Below, piece by piece: positions 26,801 to 36,732 of a stretch of 64,000 bases of DNA. A model generated the notes under the pieces. It searched no databases. It had not been told where the DNA came from and saw nothing but the letters and a program-made list of their open reading frames with translations. Location of the stretch: NCBI GenBank assembly GCA_902786265.1, contig CADACE010000002.1, positions 93,711-157,710 on the forward strand, in the 5' to 3' direction. This DNA is from an uncultured Chloroflexota bacterium (GTDB lineage: Bacteria > Chloroflexota > Anaerolineae > Anaerolineales > Anaerolineaceae). Position numbers and translations under genes: made by a program. Each line of letters begins with the position of its first letter. Position 1 is the stretch's first letter.

Positions 26801-28110
26801 TCCGCCGTTCTGATGATGTTGCTAAACAGTCTTACGCAGAACGTATTTACGGCCGTGTAACCGCTGAACGCGTTGTCGATCTCGAAACAGGCGAAATACT
26901 CCTTGAAAAGGGCGAAATGATCGATCATGAAGCAGCACGCAAGATTCAGGCTGCAAATGTTCAGGAAATGAAAGTCCGCTCACCGATGACCTGTCAGCTC
27001 AAACATGGTATCTGCGCAAAATGCTACGGTATGGATCTCGGCCGCGGAAAACTGGCTGAACTGGGTGCCGCTGTCGGTACCGTTGCAGCTCAGTCCATCG
27101 GTGAACCGGGTACCCAGCTGACCCTGCGTACCTTCCACTCCGGTGGTGTTGCCCAGGGTGGTGACATTACTTCCGGTCTGCCTCGTGTTGAGGAACTTTT
27201 CGAAGCCCGCCGTACACCGAAGGGTGAAGCTATCATTGCTCAAATCTCCGGTAAGGCATTTATCATGCAGAATGATAAATACGACGATGTCCGCATTGTA
27301 CGCATCGAAAACAGCGAATTGGTCTCTGACACATATACCATCGAAGAAGGCTGGGATATCGCGGTTGAAGATGAAATGCGGGTTGAACTGGGAGACACAA
27401 TTGCGTCACAGGGTGAAACAACTATCGGCGCAGCTCACGCTGGACAGGTTCGCGTGGAAGACAACAAAGTGATCGTGACTTATGAAAATCATATGTCTGA
27501 GGAATACAACATTCCGACGAACGCCCGCTTACTGGTCAAGGATGGAGAAATCGTTTCCGCTGGTACACCGCTGACAGAAGGTTCACTGAATCCGCACATG
27601 ATCCTGAAACTGAATGGCCGCGATGCCTGCCAGATGTATATGCTGAAGGAAATCCAGGATGTTTACCGTACTCAGGGTCAGAATATCAATGATAAACACT
27701 TTGAAGTGATTATCCGTAAGATGCTCGGCAAGGTCCAGATCACAAGCTCCGGTGACTCACCGTATCTGCCGATGGATGTAGTCGATTATCTGACATTGAA
27801 AGATATCAACCGCCGGCTCGAAGAAGAGGGCAAGACCCCTGCGAAATATGTTGAAATTCTTCTGGGTGTCACCAAGGCTTCACTGTCAACCGATTCCTGG
27901 CTGTCCGCATCCTCATTCCAGCATACCATCAAGGTTCTGGCCAGCGCAGCTATCGGCGGTCTGAAAGACCCGCTCTATGGTCTGAAAGAAAACGTTATTA
28001 TCGGTAAGCTGATCCCCGCCGGTACCGGTTTCGTACCCGGACGCTTTATCCAGGGCGATGAGATCGTTGACGGTCAGCAGGCAGTCATCTCTAATCTGCC
28101 GACTGAGTAA
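23878..28110 (+). CDS. rpoC: RNA polymerase subunit beta-prime
   Basis: A 1410-residue catalytic subunit of RNA polymerase. The N-terminal zinc site (CYCGKY and CDKCG) lies near residues 59-82, the Mg-binding NADFDGD near 625, the bridge/trigger region includes [18 protein letters not shown], and a second zinc site includes [10 protein letters not shown] near 1050. Residues about 150-320 are a long Glu/Gln/Lys coiled coil inserted in the clamp, longer than in Escherichia or Bacillus, as I would expect for Chloroflexi. The start is GTG 23878 with AAGGAG upstream. rpoB is not adjacent and not in the window, which is unusual. Confidence 0.97.
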   Translation: METKGLVALGISLASPDTIRSWSHGEVLKPETINYRRLRPEKDGLFCEAIFGPTRDWQCYCGKYKNPRYKGIICDKCGVEVTKASVRRERLGHIELATPIAHIWYTRRIPSYLGLLLDISRRNLDRVLYFAQYIVTYVDEEARQKALSKLEDDINGTERERAQEVNAKILSVKRERDAKLKALQEKRDQLQSRAEEEISKRLDPVMREGQRLEQTLQDSVGQAAALDLHFNAADVTIVKAGETISFQHISTVQDTVREKLESLEKEIKQQQQADIEKLDIEKMKIRAEAEEQMEALRSQHADQSTETQSQNSKLREELEDLQPFTFLSETSYRELRSRWGQVFRADMGAEAFYDILKRLDLDQLSKDLWNEVRTTKSKQKRKKATSRLKVVESFRASHNHPEWMIMTVLPVIPPDLRPMVQLDGGRFATSDLNDLYRRVINRNNRLKRLLELGAPDVIVRNEKRMLQEAVDSLIDNSQRGKALSRRGRRELKSLSDMLKGKKGRFRRNLLGKRVDYSGRSVIVVGPKLKLYQCGLPKSMALELYMPFVISRLCKHGYATNVKGARRLIERNRTEVWEVLEEVIGERPVMLNRAPTLHRLGIQAFEPILIEGSAIQLHPLVCTAFNADFDGDQMAVHVPLSDKAVNEARTLMLASKNLLKPADGEPIISPSKDMVLGIYYLTMELGQDHPGDGRAFYDFDEVKYCYDVNQVNLHTKIKFKATTYYDEDGKRMDEPVTKIIDTTVGRVIFNNILPEKMLFKNMTFGKGEIKDLISEVYDVCGQDETTIVADSIKDIGFEFSMRSGLTMAVSDITVPPERNQLQHQADEEVEKINKQYRKGLLTAAERDDRIVAVWQETTNKVSKAVRNFMDPEGDMAIMANSGATKGGFGPIGQLAGMRGLMADPSGRIITLPIKSNFREGLDALEYFISTHGARKGLADTALRTADAGYLTRRLVDIAQDLIINDEDCGTDEGIYIRRSDDVAKQSYAERIYGRVTAERVVDLETGEILLEKGEMIDHEAARKIQAANVQEMKVRSPMTCQLKHGICAKCYGMDLGRGKLAELGAAVGTVAAQSIGEPGTQLTLRTFHSGGVAQGGDITSGLPRVEELFEARRTPKGEAIIAQISGKAFIMQNDKYDDVRIVRIENSELVSDTYTIEEGWDIAVEDEMRVELGDTIASQGETTIGAAHAGQVRVEDNKVIVTYENHMSEEYNIPTNARLLVKDGEIVSAGTPLTEGSLNPHMILKLNGRDACQMYMLKEIQDVYRTQGQNINDKHFEVIIRKMLGKVQITSSGDSPYLPMDVVDYLTLKDINRRLEEEGKTPAKYVEILLGVTKASLSTDSWLSASSFQHTIKVLASAAIGGLKDPLYGLKENVIIGKLIPAGTGFVPGRFIQGDEIVDGQQAVISNLPTE

Positions 28111-28129
28111 TCAATTTTGATGAGTTATC

Positions 28130-28160
28130 AAAACCGGAACTCAATAGGGTTCCGGTTTTT
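28130..28160 (+). terminator. Terminator of rpoC
   Basis: An 11-bp stem (AAAACCGGAAC, 28130-28140, with its partner at 28148-28159) is followed by TTTTT. Confidence 0.88.
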
Positions 28161-28277
28161 CGTTGTATAAGAAAGATTTTCGCGAATTCTAAAATGCAGC
28201 TGTAGTTTTTCCATATTTATACTTATTACTATTGATTTAAAAATGTCATCAAATTTCATTGATTTTTTACAAATATC

Positions 28278-28305
28278 TTGACACATATTTGTAATGGTAT
28301 ATAAT
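28278..28305 (+). promoter_or_regulatory. Consensus promoter of tRNA-Leu
   Basis: Perfect TTGACA (28278-28283) and perfect TATAAT (28300-28305) are separated by 16 bp, 15 nt before the tRNA. Confidence 0.88.
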
Positions 28306-28320
28306 CAATATTGTTGACGA

Positions 28321-28407
<87 letters not shown>

Positions 28408-28408
28408 A

Positions 28409-28438
28409 AGAGACCCCTAAAAAGGGTCTTTTTTTTTC
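28409..28438 (+). terminator. Terminator of tRNA-Leu
   Basis: The stem AGACCC (28411-28416) with GGGTCT (28424-28429) is followed by a run of Ts. Confidence 0.88.
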
Positions 28439-28471
28439 AAACTTTTGACATTTTTCTGGTATATTTATAAT

Positions 28472-28846
28472 ATGGGTTTATTAAAGGTTATTAAACGGCA
28501 TTTTTACATCCTGGTCCTGATTTTGATCGTTGTTTATCTGGTTATCGATCTGAACACACGTTTATCTACACTGACATTTTTGGAAAATCAGGAAGCAACA
28601 CTCCAGGCGGATGTGGTAAATTTGCAATCTACACTTGACACCGTTCATGACCGCATTGTCTATGCTGAATCTGACACAGCTGTAGAGGAATGGGCAAGAC
28701 AACAAGGATTGATGAGAAAAGAGGACGACCATGTTATAATCCCTCTTCAGGGGCATTATGATACTCCAACTCCTACACCATATCCGGAAATTGCTGTAAC
28801 ACCCGCCCCAAATTGGGAAATTTGGAAATCATTAATTTTTGACTAA
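28472..28846 (+). CDS. FtsB/DivIC-like septum formation protein
   Basis: A 124-residue protein with one N-terminal membrane helix (about residues 10-28), a coiled coil (about 32-65), and the segment AVEEWARQQGLMRKEDDHVIIPL, which matches the end of the FtsB/DivIC family. A short Thr-Pro tail follows. Family members help assemble the division machinery. The ATG at 28472 directly abuts a TATAAT with TTGACA 15 bp further upstream and there is no ribosome site, so either the true promoter lies elsewhere or expression depends on read-through from the tRNA unit. folD follows 13 nt downstream. Confidence 0.75.
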   Translation: MGLLKVIKRHFYILVLILIVVYLVIDLNTRLSTLTFLENQEATLQADVVNLQSTLDTVHDRIVYAESDTAVEEWARQQGLMRKEDDHVIIPLQGHYDTPTPTPYPEIAVTPAPNWEIWKSLIFD

Positions 28847-28859
28847 ATTGGAAGAGAAA

Positions 28860-29732
28860 ATGACTGCAGAAATAATAGACGGGAAAAAACTCGCTGAATC
28901 GATCAAGGAAGATATAAAAAACACTATTGCTGTGCGTAAAGCCCAGAATCTGCCAATACCCGGGCTCGCAACTGTTTTGGTTGGGAATAATCCTGCTTCT
29001 AAAACCTATGTAGCGAATAAGATTAAAACTACCGCAGCGTTAGGAATCCGGTCTTACTCATATGAATTAGAAGAAAATACATCTCAGGAATCTCTTGAGA
29101 TGTTGATTTCAGAATTAAATGACAATCCTGAAGTACAAGGTATTTTGGTGCAGCTTCCGCTTCCGGAACATCTTTCTGAAGATAAAGTACTCCATTCCAT
29201 TTCTCCCAAAAAAGATGTTGATGGTATCCATCCTTACAACGCAGGGCTTCTGTCACGAAAGTATAGTGAACCGCTTTTTTACCCCTGTACACCGTCCGGA
29301 ATCATGCGCATGATCGAAAGTGTGTGCCCAGATATAAGCGGAATGAAAGCGGCGGTAGTAGGGAGATCATCTATTGTCGGCATGCCAACCGCTATGATGC
29401 TGAGCCGCTCCAATGCCACACCCACGATTTGCCACAGCTATACAAAAGATTTGGATGAAATCTGTCGTGAATCGGATATATTGGTTGCTGCCGCGGGATC
29501 TCCTCATCTGATTCAGGGAGACTGGATCAAACCCGGTGCCATTGTCATTGATGTGGGTATTAATCATATACCCGATTCGACAAAACCACACGGCTATCGT
29601 CTGGTTGGAGATGTTGATTTCGATGAAGCTGTGAAACGCGCGGGAGCAATATCTCCTGTTCCGGGCGGAGTCGGTCCGATGACTATTGCTATGCTTATGG
29701 CCAATACCCTGAAAGCAATAGAATACCGATAA
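28860..29732 (+). CDS. folD: Methylene-THF dehydrogenase / methenyl-THF cyclohydrolase
   Basis: A 290-residue bifunctional folate enzyme that converts 5,10-methylene-THF to 10-formyl-THF with NAD(P). Visible are the YVANKIK segment with the catalytic Lys, QLPLPEHL, KDVDGIHPYN, the dinucleotide loop VVGRSSIVGMP, and PVPGGVGPMTIAML near the end. Length is typical. ATG 28860 is chosen for the GGAAGAG ribosome site; an earlier in-frame start at 28839 overlaps the preceding gene. Confidence 0.96.
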   Translation: MTAEIIDGKKLAESIKEDIKNTIAVRKAQNLPIPGLATVLVGNNPASKTYVANKIKTTAALGIRSYSYELEENTSQESLEMLISELNDNPEVQGILVQLPLPEHLSEDKVLHSISPKKDVDGIHPYNAGLLSRKYSEPLFYPCTPSGIMRMIESVCPDISGMKAAVVGRSSIVGMPTAMMLSRSNATPTICHSYTKDLDEICRESDILVAAAGSPHLIQGDWIKPGAIVIDVGINHIPDSTKPHGYRLVGDVDFDEAVKRAGAISPVPGGVGPMTIAMLMANTLKAIEYR

Positions 29733-29823
29733 TTTTGAATTCATGCCGGTAATTTCCACTTTACTGCTTTCGGGAATGTCTTCCGGTTCGAATCAATTAA
29801 AAAGCAGCCAATTCGGAGGAAAA

Positions 29824-30567
29824 ATGTCTGAATACACGAATTCAAATGACAATTTGACCTTATTTCAAAAACTGAACATGCAGCTCGCAGAAATAATTGA
29901 AGCAACACCTGCGGGGCAAAAATTAAAATCGGAACCGGAGCTGGCTGCTTCCCTGGGAGTGTCAAGAGCTACACTCAGAGAAGCAATGCGCAGTTTTGAA
30001 AGCCAGGGATTGATCCGAAGACGTCAGGGTGTAGGCACTTTTGTACTCGATCAAAAACAAAATATCGAATCCGGATTGGAAATATTAGAAAGCATTGAAA
30101 CCCAGGCTACCCGATTAGGGATGGACGTAAAAATGGGCTATCTGGGAATAAATAAAACAGTAGCCGGTGAGGAATTCGGGAGAAAACTTAATATCAGCCC
30201 CAAATCTCAAATAGTAAAAATATCGCGGGTCATTTGGGTCTCAGATCATCCGGTCGCTTTCCTCATAGATGTTCTGCCTGATCATATCTTGTCAGACGAT
30301 GATCTTGTCAATGGATTTACAGGATCTGTTCTTGACCTTATCATAAAACGCGGCACATATGATTTATCCCACTCAAAAACCTATATCAGTGCCTGTCCTG
30401 CAACAAGTGACATAGCAAAAAAGATACAAATGCAGCGAGGGGATGTTATACAGAAATTTGAAGCATATCTCATAGAAAAATCAGGAAGAATCATAGATTA
30501 TTCAGAGAGTTATTTTGCTCCGGGCTTTTTTAAATTCCATGTGATTCGAAAAATCGGTAATTTTTAG
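29824..30567 (+). CDS. GntR-family regulator with UTRA domain
   Basis: A 247-residue transcription factor. The N-terminal winged helix includes LASLGVSRATLREAMRSFES-like residues near 35-60 and the RRRQGVGTFV wing. Residues about 85-245 match the UTRA effector domain of the HutC subfamily, which binds sugars, amino acids or phosphonates. The effector is not known. CGGAGGA precedes ATG 29824; a longer frame from 29743 has no such site. The next gene, a large membrane protein, may be a target or simply a neighbour. Confidence 0.88.
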   Translation: MSEYTNSNDNLTLFQKLNMQLAEIIEATPAGQKLKSEPELAASLGVSRATLREAMRSFESQGLIRRRQGVGTFVLDQKQNIESGLEILESIETQATRLGMDVKMGYLGINKTVAGEEFGRKLNISPKSQIVKISRVIWVSDHPVAFLIDVLPDHILSDDDLVNGFTGSVLDLIIKRGTYDLSHSKTYISACPATSDIAKKIQMQRGDVIQKFEAYLIEKSGRIIDYSESYFAPGFFKFHVIRKIGNF

Positions 30568-30616
30568 ACTGTAAAGTAGAATTCAAGACAGATTCTCATA
30601 TCAAAGGATTACAGAT

Positions 30617-32611
30617 ATGGATCATTTGAAAAAGAAGCCTGAATTAAAAAACAATATTGTTTTCATTGGATTGCTCACAATAGTTGTGAGCATTTCTTAC
30701 GGTATTGGTATTTCAAGGCTGAGCTTCTATGGAGATGACTGGATCTATATTTACAATTACCACATCGCAGGTTCCGAAAGCTTCACTCTTTTCACTCAAA
30801 CGGATCGTCCTTTTTCCGCATGGATTTATATCCTGACATCCTCCTTATTCCGTGAATCACCAATTTATTATCATATTTACCTCTTGGTTTTTCGCTGGCT
30901 TTCTGCATTTCTTTTCTGGAGAATTTTATCCGATTCATTTGAGAATAAAAAAATTCCGCTGACGGCAGCCCTTTTATTTTCTACGTATCCGGGTTTTCAG
31001 CAGCAACCGATATCGGTCGAGTTTGTGATGCATTTTACAAGCCTGGTATTGGTAGAATTTTCTCTAAGAATTATGCAGAAAGCTTTTTTTCAATCCCGTG
31101 GAAAACTATTTCTTTTGCTGATCCTCAGCATCGCATCCGCCGGATTGGGAATCTTTACTTGCGAATACTTTTTGGGATTAGAACTGGCAAGGCCGTTATT
31201 TCTTATTTTCACCATAAAAAAACACAACGATGGCCAAAATCAGCTTTCATGGAAAAGAATAATTCCTTTTCTGATCCCTTATATTCTGATGGCAGGTTTC
31301 TATTTCATATGGCGTATTTTTATTTTCTCTTTTACAACATATGAGCCCAAATTAGTCAATGCGTTAAAGGATGATCCATTTACAGGAATTAAATTATTGT
31401 TCACCAAAATCGTGCAGGATCTTATTACAGTGCTGTTTCGTGCTTACCGACTGATATTCTCCCGTCCTGCAAATATATCCAGAATCGCAGGTATTAGCAT
31501 ATTTGCTATTATTTTTTGTATTATTTTTACTTTGTATTACCTTTCGTTCCGAAACGATAAATCAAGCACAAAAAATAAAGAACATATCGGAATGCTTATA
31601 CTTGGATTTGCTTTGTTGTTCTTATCAGGTATTCCTTATTGGGGAACATTTTTAGATGTATCAACCGACTTTCCGTGGGATCGTTCCACATTATCATTTT
31701 CTCCCGGTGCTGCCATTGTTATCGCGGTATTGCTTGAGATTGCATTCACCCCGCTTTTTTTCTATGCTGCCGCTGCTACAGTAACGGCTCTTTCAGTGCT
31801 TTTCCATATTCAGAACACACAAATATACATCTATGAAGCTGAAAAAATGAATGATTATTTCTGGCAGCTCGCATGGCGCGCACCGGAGCTTGAACCGGGA
31901 ACGATCCTGGCTTCTGAAAACATTCCGCTGGACCGCACCAGTGACAGTGACCTCTCTCCGGTAGTCAACTGGCAGTATGCGCCGGAAAAACGCGGACTGT
32001 GGTATGACTATAAATATTTTGATCTCGACTTGCGGGAAGGTTTCTATTACATTGATCCCTCAACACCGATACCGGTAGATCATACCTATCGGTCGCATAT
32101 GTTCAGATCATCCACAGACAAAACTCTGGGAATATTTTACAAAAAAGGCGGATGCCTGCAAATTATCGATGGATCCAACACAGACTACCCCGGACTTCCC
32201 GATTCCCTCATTCGTATCGCACGGCTTTCTGACCCGGGACTGATCAATATCCAGACGGGATCACAGGCTGTTCCGCCGCTCCCTATTGGAAAAGAACCGG
32301 AACACGGATATTGTTATTATTTCCAGAAAGCAGCATTAGCTCAACAATCCGGAAAAACCGATGAAGCCTACAATTACGCATTGAATATCATTCAGAATGA
32401 TCTTCACCCCCTTTATGCCCCCGATCTGGCTCCGGTCATCCGTGCATTTCTGGAATCAGGCGATATCGAGAATGCAGAAACGATGTTAGCAAATAATCAG
32501 ATCGGAAGCGAAGATTGGGGTTACCTTTGCACCTTCTGGCTCAACAGCATACCTGCCGACCCGAATAACTATGATCTGATGGATTTTTACAAAAGTCATG
32601 ACTGTTTATGA
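30617..32611 (+). CDS. Large membrane protein, GT-C glycosyltransferase-like
   Basis: A 664-residue protein with about ten membrane helices in residues 1-400 and a soluble C-terminal part. The first external loop contains FYGDDWIYIY, an acidic pair after helix 1 as in lipid-sugar-dependent GT-C glycosyltransferases (GT39/PMT-like), which use polyprenyl-phosphate sugars outside the membrane. The C-terminal 250 residues include a helical TPR-like stretch (AQQSGKTDEAYNYALN). AAAGGA precedes the ATG. The enzyme class is inferred from topology and the Asp pair; substrate unknown. Its codon use is more A/T-rich than the neighbouring genes. Confidence 0.6.
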   Translation: MDHLKKKPELKNNIVFIGLLTIVVSISYGIGISRLSFYGDDWIYIYNYHIAGSESFTLFTQTDRPFSAWIYILTSSLFRESPIYYHIYLLVFRWLSAFLFWRILSDSFENKKIPLTAALLFSTYPGFQQQPISVEFVMHFTSLVLVEFSLRIMQKAFFQSRGKLFLLLILSIASAGLGIFTCEYFLGLELARPLFLIFTIKKHNDGQNQLSWKRIIPFLIPYILMAGFYFIWRIFIFSFTTYEPKLVNALKDDPFTGIKLLFTKIVQDLITVLFRAYRLIFSRPANISRIAGISIFAIIFCIIFTLYYLSFRNDKSSTKNKEHIGMLILGFALLFLSGIPYWGTFLDVSTDFPWDRSTLSFSPGAAIVIAVLLEIAFTPLFFYAAAATVTALSVLFHIQNTQIYIYEAEKMNDYFWQLAWRAPELEPGTILASENIPLDRTSDSDLSPVVNWQYAPEKRGLWYDYKYFDLDLREGFYYIDPSTPIPVDHTYRSHMFRSSTDKTLGIFYKKGGCLQIIDGSNTDYPGLPDSLIRIARLSDPGLINIQTGSQAVPPLPIGKEPEHGYCYYFQKAALAQQSGKTDEAYNYALNIIQNDLHPLYAPDLAPVIRAFLESGDIENAETMLANNQIGSEDWGYLCTFWLNSIPADPNNYDLMDFYKSHDCL

Positions 32612-32718
32612 CTTAATTACCTAATTTGTCTGACAACTATATCTGTTTTTTATGTATAATAAATTATGAAATAAAATTCATCGCAATGGATTAACAAACC
32701 ACGGGAAAGGCGGCTTGT

Positions 32719-33963
32719 ATGGGAAATTTTACCGGATATCAATGTTCTGTTTGCGGAAAGACGCTTAATTCGGATTATAAAGGTTATGTATGCCCTGAAT
32801 GCGGCGGAAACCTGAATGTAATTCTCGATTATGAGCAAATTAAAAATACTGTCAAACCGGAGGATATTTTTGCATCATCAGAAAAATCGCTCTGGCGCTA
32901 TCTGCCTTTACTCCCGGTATCAGATCCCGGTTTTGAGGGCACCGCATTACATTCCGCGGGCTTTACTCCCGTTTATAAATCAGAACCACTTGCCCAAAAA
33001 TCCAGTGTCAAAAATCTCTGGATCAAAGATGAAGGAAGAAATCCTACAGCATCCTTCAAAGACCGTGCCAGTGCCATTCTGATTGCTCGTGCAAAAGAAA
33101 TAGGCGCCCAAATTATCGCAACGGCATCAACAGGGAATGCAGGAGCCGCCCTGGCAGGTATGGCGGCAGCCAGCCAATGGAAAGCGATCATCTTCGCACC
33201 GAAAACCGCTCCACAGGCGAAAATAGCGCAGCTGCTCATCTTTGGGGCAAAAGTTATCCTGGTGGACGGCAATTATGATTCCGCATTTGACCTTTCCGTT
33301 GAAGCCTGTGATAAATACGGGTGGTACTGCCGCAATACCGGTTACAACGCCTTCACCGCTGAAGGAAAGAAAACCGCGGCTTTTGAAATCTGGGAACAGA
33401 TCCTTTGCAAAAACAAATCAGAAAAACCTCTGAATATTTTCGTATCCGTTGGTGACGGCAACATCATATCGGGAATCCATAAAGGGTTCAAAGACCTCCA
33501 TGAACTCGGATGGCTGCCGGTTATGCCGCGCATTTTCGGTGTCCAATCGGAAAAATCCGCGGCGATTTTCAACGCTTGGGCTGCCCATACGGAAACCATC
33601 ACGCCGGTTAATGCGACTACGATCGCGGACAGCATTTCCGTTGACCTGCCGCGTGACGGAGTTCGCGCGGTACGTGCTGCAACAGAGACAAACGGAGCCT
33701 ATATCGCGGTTCCGGACGAATCCATTTATGAAGGCATCGCGGAACTCGGAAAAATCGGCGTATTTGCCGAACCGGCCGGTGCAACTGCTTTCGCTGGAAT
33801 GAAGAAAGCCATCGCAATGGATATTATCGGCGAAGAGGATGATGTATTGGTCGTGAATACCGGTTCCGGATTGAAAGATATTCGCTCAGCAATGATTGCA
33901 GCCGGTCAGGCTCCGATCATTGCTCCGACAATGGACGCACTGGAAAAATTCCTGAGCGAATAA
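32719..33963 (+). CDS. thrC: Threonine synthase
   Basis: A 414-residue PLP enzyme that converts O-phosphohomoserine to threonine. It opens with a zinc-ribbon-like region (CSVCGKT and CPECGG, residues 11-36), typical of one threonine synthase subgroup. The PLP-binding Lys is in NPTASFKDRASA near 117, and the phosphate-binding TASTGNAG loop lies near 140. The preferred ATG follows AAAGGCGG. A TATAAT lies at about 32655. It precedes another PLP enzyme by 89 nt. Confidence 0.93.
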   Translation: MGNFTGYQCSVCGKTLNSDYKGYVCPECGGNLNVILDYEQIKNTVKPEDIFASSEKSLWRYLPLLPVSDPGFEGTALHSAGFTPVYKSEPLAQKSSVKNLWIKDEGRNPTASFKDRASAILIARAKEIGAQIIATASTGNAGAALAGMAAASQWKAIIFAPKTAPQAKIAQLLIFGAKVILVDGNYDSAFDLSVEACDKYGWYCRNTGYNAFTAEGKKTAAFEIWEQILCKNKSEKPLNIFVSVGDGNIISGIHKGFKDLHELGWLPVMPRIFGVQSEKSAAIFNAWAAHTETITPVNATTIADSISVDLPRDGVRAVRAATETNGAYIAVPDESIYEGIAELGKIGVFAEPAGATAFAGMKKAIAMDIIGEEDDVLVVNTGSGLKDIRSAMIAAGQAPIIAPTMDALEKFLSE

Positions 33964-34052
33964 GTAAGGGTCAATATCGGGGAAGACGTTCCCCGGTTAA
34001 TTACAATCAGTTTTATAAACTGGAAACAACTTATAAATATTATTGAGGTACC

Positions 34053-35519
34053 ATGGCAAAAATCGATTTAACCATTAATGAAGAGCGACTCAAGCATGCG
34101 GTCGACCGTGCAAGAGAACGCAACATCGTTATTCCAACCCTGGAGCAGCAGCTTCATCCGGAGACTGTTCCCGATAAATTCAAGAAGGAACTGGAATCCA
34201 TCGGATTGTGGGATATCCATCCGCGCAACCTGTTCCGCATCACCTGGCACAACCAGCCGGTTGAAAAAGGCGGTGCTTTCGGGGGCGTCAACTTCATTGA
34301 ACTGCCATCCAGCCTGACCGGCGTTGATGCCCGCATCATTGCCCTTGTCGGTAAATGGTTCCCGACCGGCGCGCACAAAGTCGGTGCCGCGTTCGCCTGC
34401 CTCGTCCCGCGTCTGGTCACTGGCCAGTTTGACCCCACCACCGAAAAGGCTGTATGGCCTTCCACAGGCAACTACTGCCGCGGCGGTGCGTATGACTCCG
34501 CCCTGCTTGCCTGCAAATCCATCGCCATTCTGCCGGAAGGCATGAGCCAGGAACGTTTCAACTGGCTGAAGGGTGTCGCTGATGAAGTCATCGCAACCCC
34601 GGGTACGGAATCCAACGTCAAAGAGATCTTTGACAAGTGCTGGGAACTGCGCAAATCCGGTCAGGAACTGATGATCTTCAACCAGTTTGAAGAATTCGGC
34701 AACTATCTGTGGCACTACACCCTCACCGGTCATGCCATGCAGGAAGTTTATGAAAAGGTCAAGGGGCCGAACAGCCGCTTTGCCGGTATCGCTTCCAACA
34801 CCGGCTCCGGCGGTACAATTGCCTGCGGTGATTACATCAAACAGCAGTATCCGGACGCAAAGATCATTGCTTCTGAAGCACTGCAGTGCCCGACCCTGCT
34901 CGAAAACGGTTTTGGTGCACACCGCATCGAAGGCATCGGCGACAAGCATGTCCCGTTCGTTCACAACGTCCGCAACACCGATTTTGTCACCTCAATCGAT
35001 GACAATTCCTGTGTCAACATTCTCCGCCTGTTCAACGAACCGGAAGGCCACAAATATCTGGCTGACAAGGGCGTACCGCAGGAAACGATCGAAAAACTGA
35101 ACCTGGCAGGTCTCTCCGGCATCGCCAACATGCTGGCCGCGATCAAATTCGCGAAATACAGCGAACTGACCTCCGATGATGTTGTCATGACTGTCTTCAC
35201 CGACTCCATGCAGCTTTACAGCTCCCGTATTGATGAATACAATCAGGAATTCGGTCCGTTCACCCGCGATGATGCCGCCTACTCCTTCGGCCGCTACCTG
35301 CACGGTGAAAATACCGCCAACATGGCTGAACTGACTCTTGCAGACCGCAAACGCATCCACAACCTGAAGTACTACACCTGGGTCGAACAGCAGGGACGCA
35401 CCTCCGATGAGCTGAACGCCCAGTGGTATGACCGTGAATACTGGCTCGGCTATCAGTCACAGAAGGATGAGATCGACAAACTGATCAAAGCCTTCAACGA
35501 CGAAGTCGGCATTGCCTAA
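34053..35519 (+). CDS. PLP-dependent fold-type II enzyme of unknown substrate
   Basis: A 488-residue protein of the tryptophan synthase beta/cysteine synthase fold. The PLP Lys is predicted in WFPTGAHKVGAAFA near residue 110, resembling the HK pair of TrpB, and a glycine-rich phosphate site (SNTGSGGTIA) lies near 249-258. It differs from TrpB, CysK and threonine synthase in its extra N- and C-terminal segments and its length. It follows thrC, so an amino-acid role is likely, but I cannot name the reaction. GAGG precedes the ATG and codon use looks highly optimised, suggesting strong expression. Confidence 0.75.
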   Translation: MAKIDLTINEERLKHAVDRARERNIVIPTLEQQLHPETVPDKFKKELESIGLWDIHPRNLFRITWHNQPVEKGGAFGGVNFIELPSSLTGVDARIIALVGKWFPTGAHKVGAAFACLVPRLVTGQFDPTTEKAVWPSTGNYCRGGAYDSALLACKSIAILPEGMSQERFNWLKGVADEVIATPGTESNVKEIFDKCWELRKSGQELMIFNQFEEFGNYLWHYTLTGHAMQEVYEKVKGPNSRFAGIASNTGSGGTIACGDYIKQQYPDAKIIASEALQCPTLLENGFGAHRIEGIGDKHVPFVHNVRNTDFVTSIDDNSCVNILRLFNEPEGHKYLADKGVPQETIEKLNLAGLSGIANMLAAIKFAKYSELTSDDVVMTVFTDSMQLYSSRIDEYNQEFGPFTRDDAAYSFGRYLHGENTANMAELTLADRKRIHNLKYYTWVEQQGRTSDELNAQWYDREYWLGYQSQKDEIDKLIKAFNDEVGIA

Positions 35520-35540
35520 AAATTTATTCATTTGAATTGA

Positions 35541-35580
35541 AAAACAGGGTGTCACATATCAGGGACACCCTGTTTTCATT
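35541..35580 (+). terminator. Terminator after the PLP enzyme gene
   Basis: A 13-bp stem (35541-35553 with 35564-35576) is followed by CATTTTTT. Confidence 0.9.
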
Positions 35581-35767
35581 TTTTCAACTATTTACCTCAT
35601 TCTCATAACCGGATCCGGCAATAATTTCTCATTGAAAAATAAAATTTTCTCCCCGCAGCGTCATCATTACTTTTTATCCTGTTTCTGCTATGACAAAATA
35701 TTATATGAAATGTAATAAATGTCATCTTGTTCAGACACGAATTTCATGTTATCGGCAAAAAAAAAGT

Positions 35768-35773
35768 TATAAT
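35768..35773 (+). promoter_or_regulatory. Likely -10 box upstream of cbiK
   Basis: A TATAAT after an A-rich tract would give a leader of about 150 nt before cbiK. The leader shows no cobalamin-riboswitch conserved box that I can recognise. Confidence 0.4.
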
Positions 35774-35929
35774 ACGACCCATAGAATTTTTCATTACGGC
35801 ATTCGCCTTCAGGTATCAGTCAGACCGGTCAATATGCGGTTGGTTCGTGGTTCCCGCCTATTGTATTTGTTTGATGTTAAAAGGATTCTGAAGTTACAAA
35901 ATCACGAAGAAAGAGTACAGGAATTAGTT

Positions 35930-36712
35930 ATGAAAAAGAAAGCAATCATGTCGATCAGCTTCGGCACCAAACTGCATGATGTCAGCGAACGCAACCTTCA
36001 TGCACTCGAAGCTGATTTCCGTGCGGATCATCCCGGTTGTGATCTGTATCGTGTCATCACCAATGAATCACTGATCAAAATCATCCAGCAGGAAGGCGAC
36101 CCGGTTTACGCAGTACGAGAATGTATGGCCCGCATGGTTCTGGATGGTGTGACTCATCTCTATGTGCAGCCTGCTTATATTTTGAACGGTTCCGAATATG
36201 ACGAACTTACCGAAATGGTTTACTCCCACAAGGCAGATTTTATTACCGTGAAAATCGGGGCACCTCTTCTGAACAATCACGAAGATTATGTCCGCACCTG
36301 CCGTGCGATCATGGAAGAAGATTACCCGAACCTGCCGGCCAATGAAGCCGTAGTCCTCGTCGGTCATGGCAGCGACCACTCTTCCAACTCTGTCTACTGC
36401 ACCCTTGATTATGTTTTCAAGGATCTGGGATATGAAAACACTTCCGTGTGTACCTTCAATGCTTTCCCGCAGGTTGATACCGTCATCCGCCATCTCAAGA
36501 AGAACCCTGCCATTGATACCGTTCACATCGCGCCCTTTATGTTCGTCGCGGGTGAAATGGCTATGGAAGGTGTTTGCGGAGACGCGGACAACTCCATGAA
36601 AACCCTCATAGCTAACGCCGGCTACAAAACAATTGCCCACCGCAAGTGCCTTGGCGAATATACCGGTATCCGCAGAATTTACAGAGACCATCTGAACAGC
36701 TGCTTTGAATAG
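35930..36712 (+). CDS. cbiK: Sirohydrochlorin cobaltochelatase (CbiK family)
   Basis: A 260-residue anaerobic-type chelatase that inserts cobalt (or iron) into sirohydrochlorin for cobalamin or siroheme. The N-terminal SISFGTKLHDV segment and the histidines in VLVGHGSDHS (near residue 141-150) and HIAPFMFVAGEMA (near 203) match the metal-binding histidines of CbiK. No other cobalamin genes lie nearby. A frame extends up to 35690, but AGGA sits 7 nt before ATG 35930 and homologues start there. gdhA follows 20 nt downstream. Confidence 0.87.
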   Translation: MKKKAIMSISFGTKLHDVSERNLHALEADFRADHPGCDLYRVITNESLIKIIQQEGDPVYAVRECMARMVLDGVTHLYVQPAYILNGSEYDELTEMVYSHKADFITVKIGAPLLNNHEDYVRTCRAIMEEDYPNLPANEAVVLVGHGSDHSSNSVYCTLDYVFKDLGYENTSVCTFNAFPQVDTVIRHLKKNPAIDTVHIAPFMFVAGEMAMEGVCGDADNSMKTLIANAGYKTIAHRKCLGEYTGIRRIYRDHLNSCFE

Positions 36713-36732
36713 GAATTAAAGAGGAACAGACT

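Noticed and set aside
24661..26928. 755-codon open frame antisense to rpoC
   Set aside because: RpoC is certain on the other strand; the shadow results from rare stop codons in that frame.
35774..35929. Cobalamin riboswitch before cbiK
   Set aside because: The leader lacks the conserved B12-box that I would expect, despite the cobalt-related gene.
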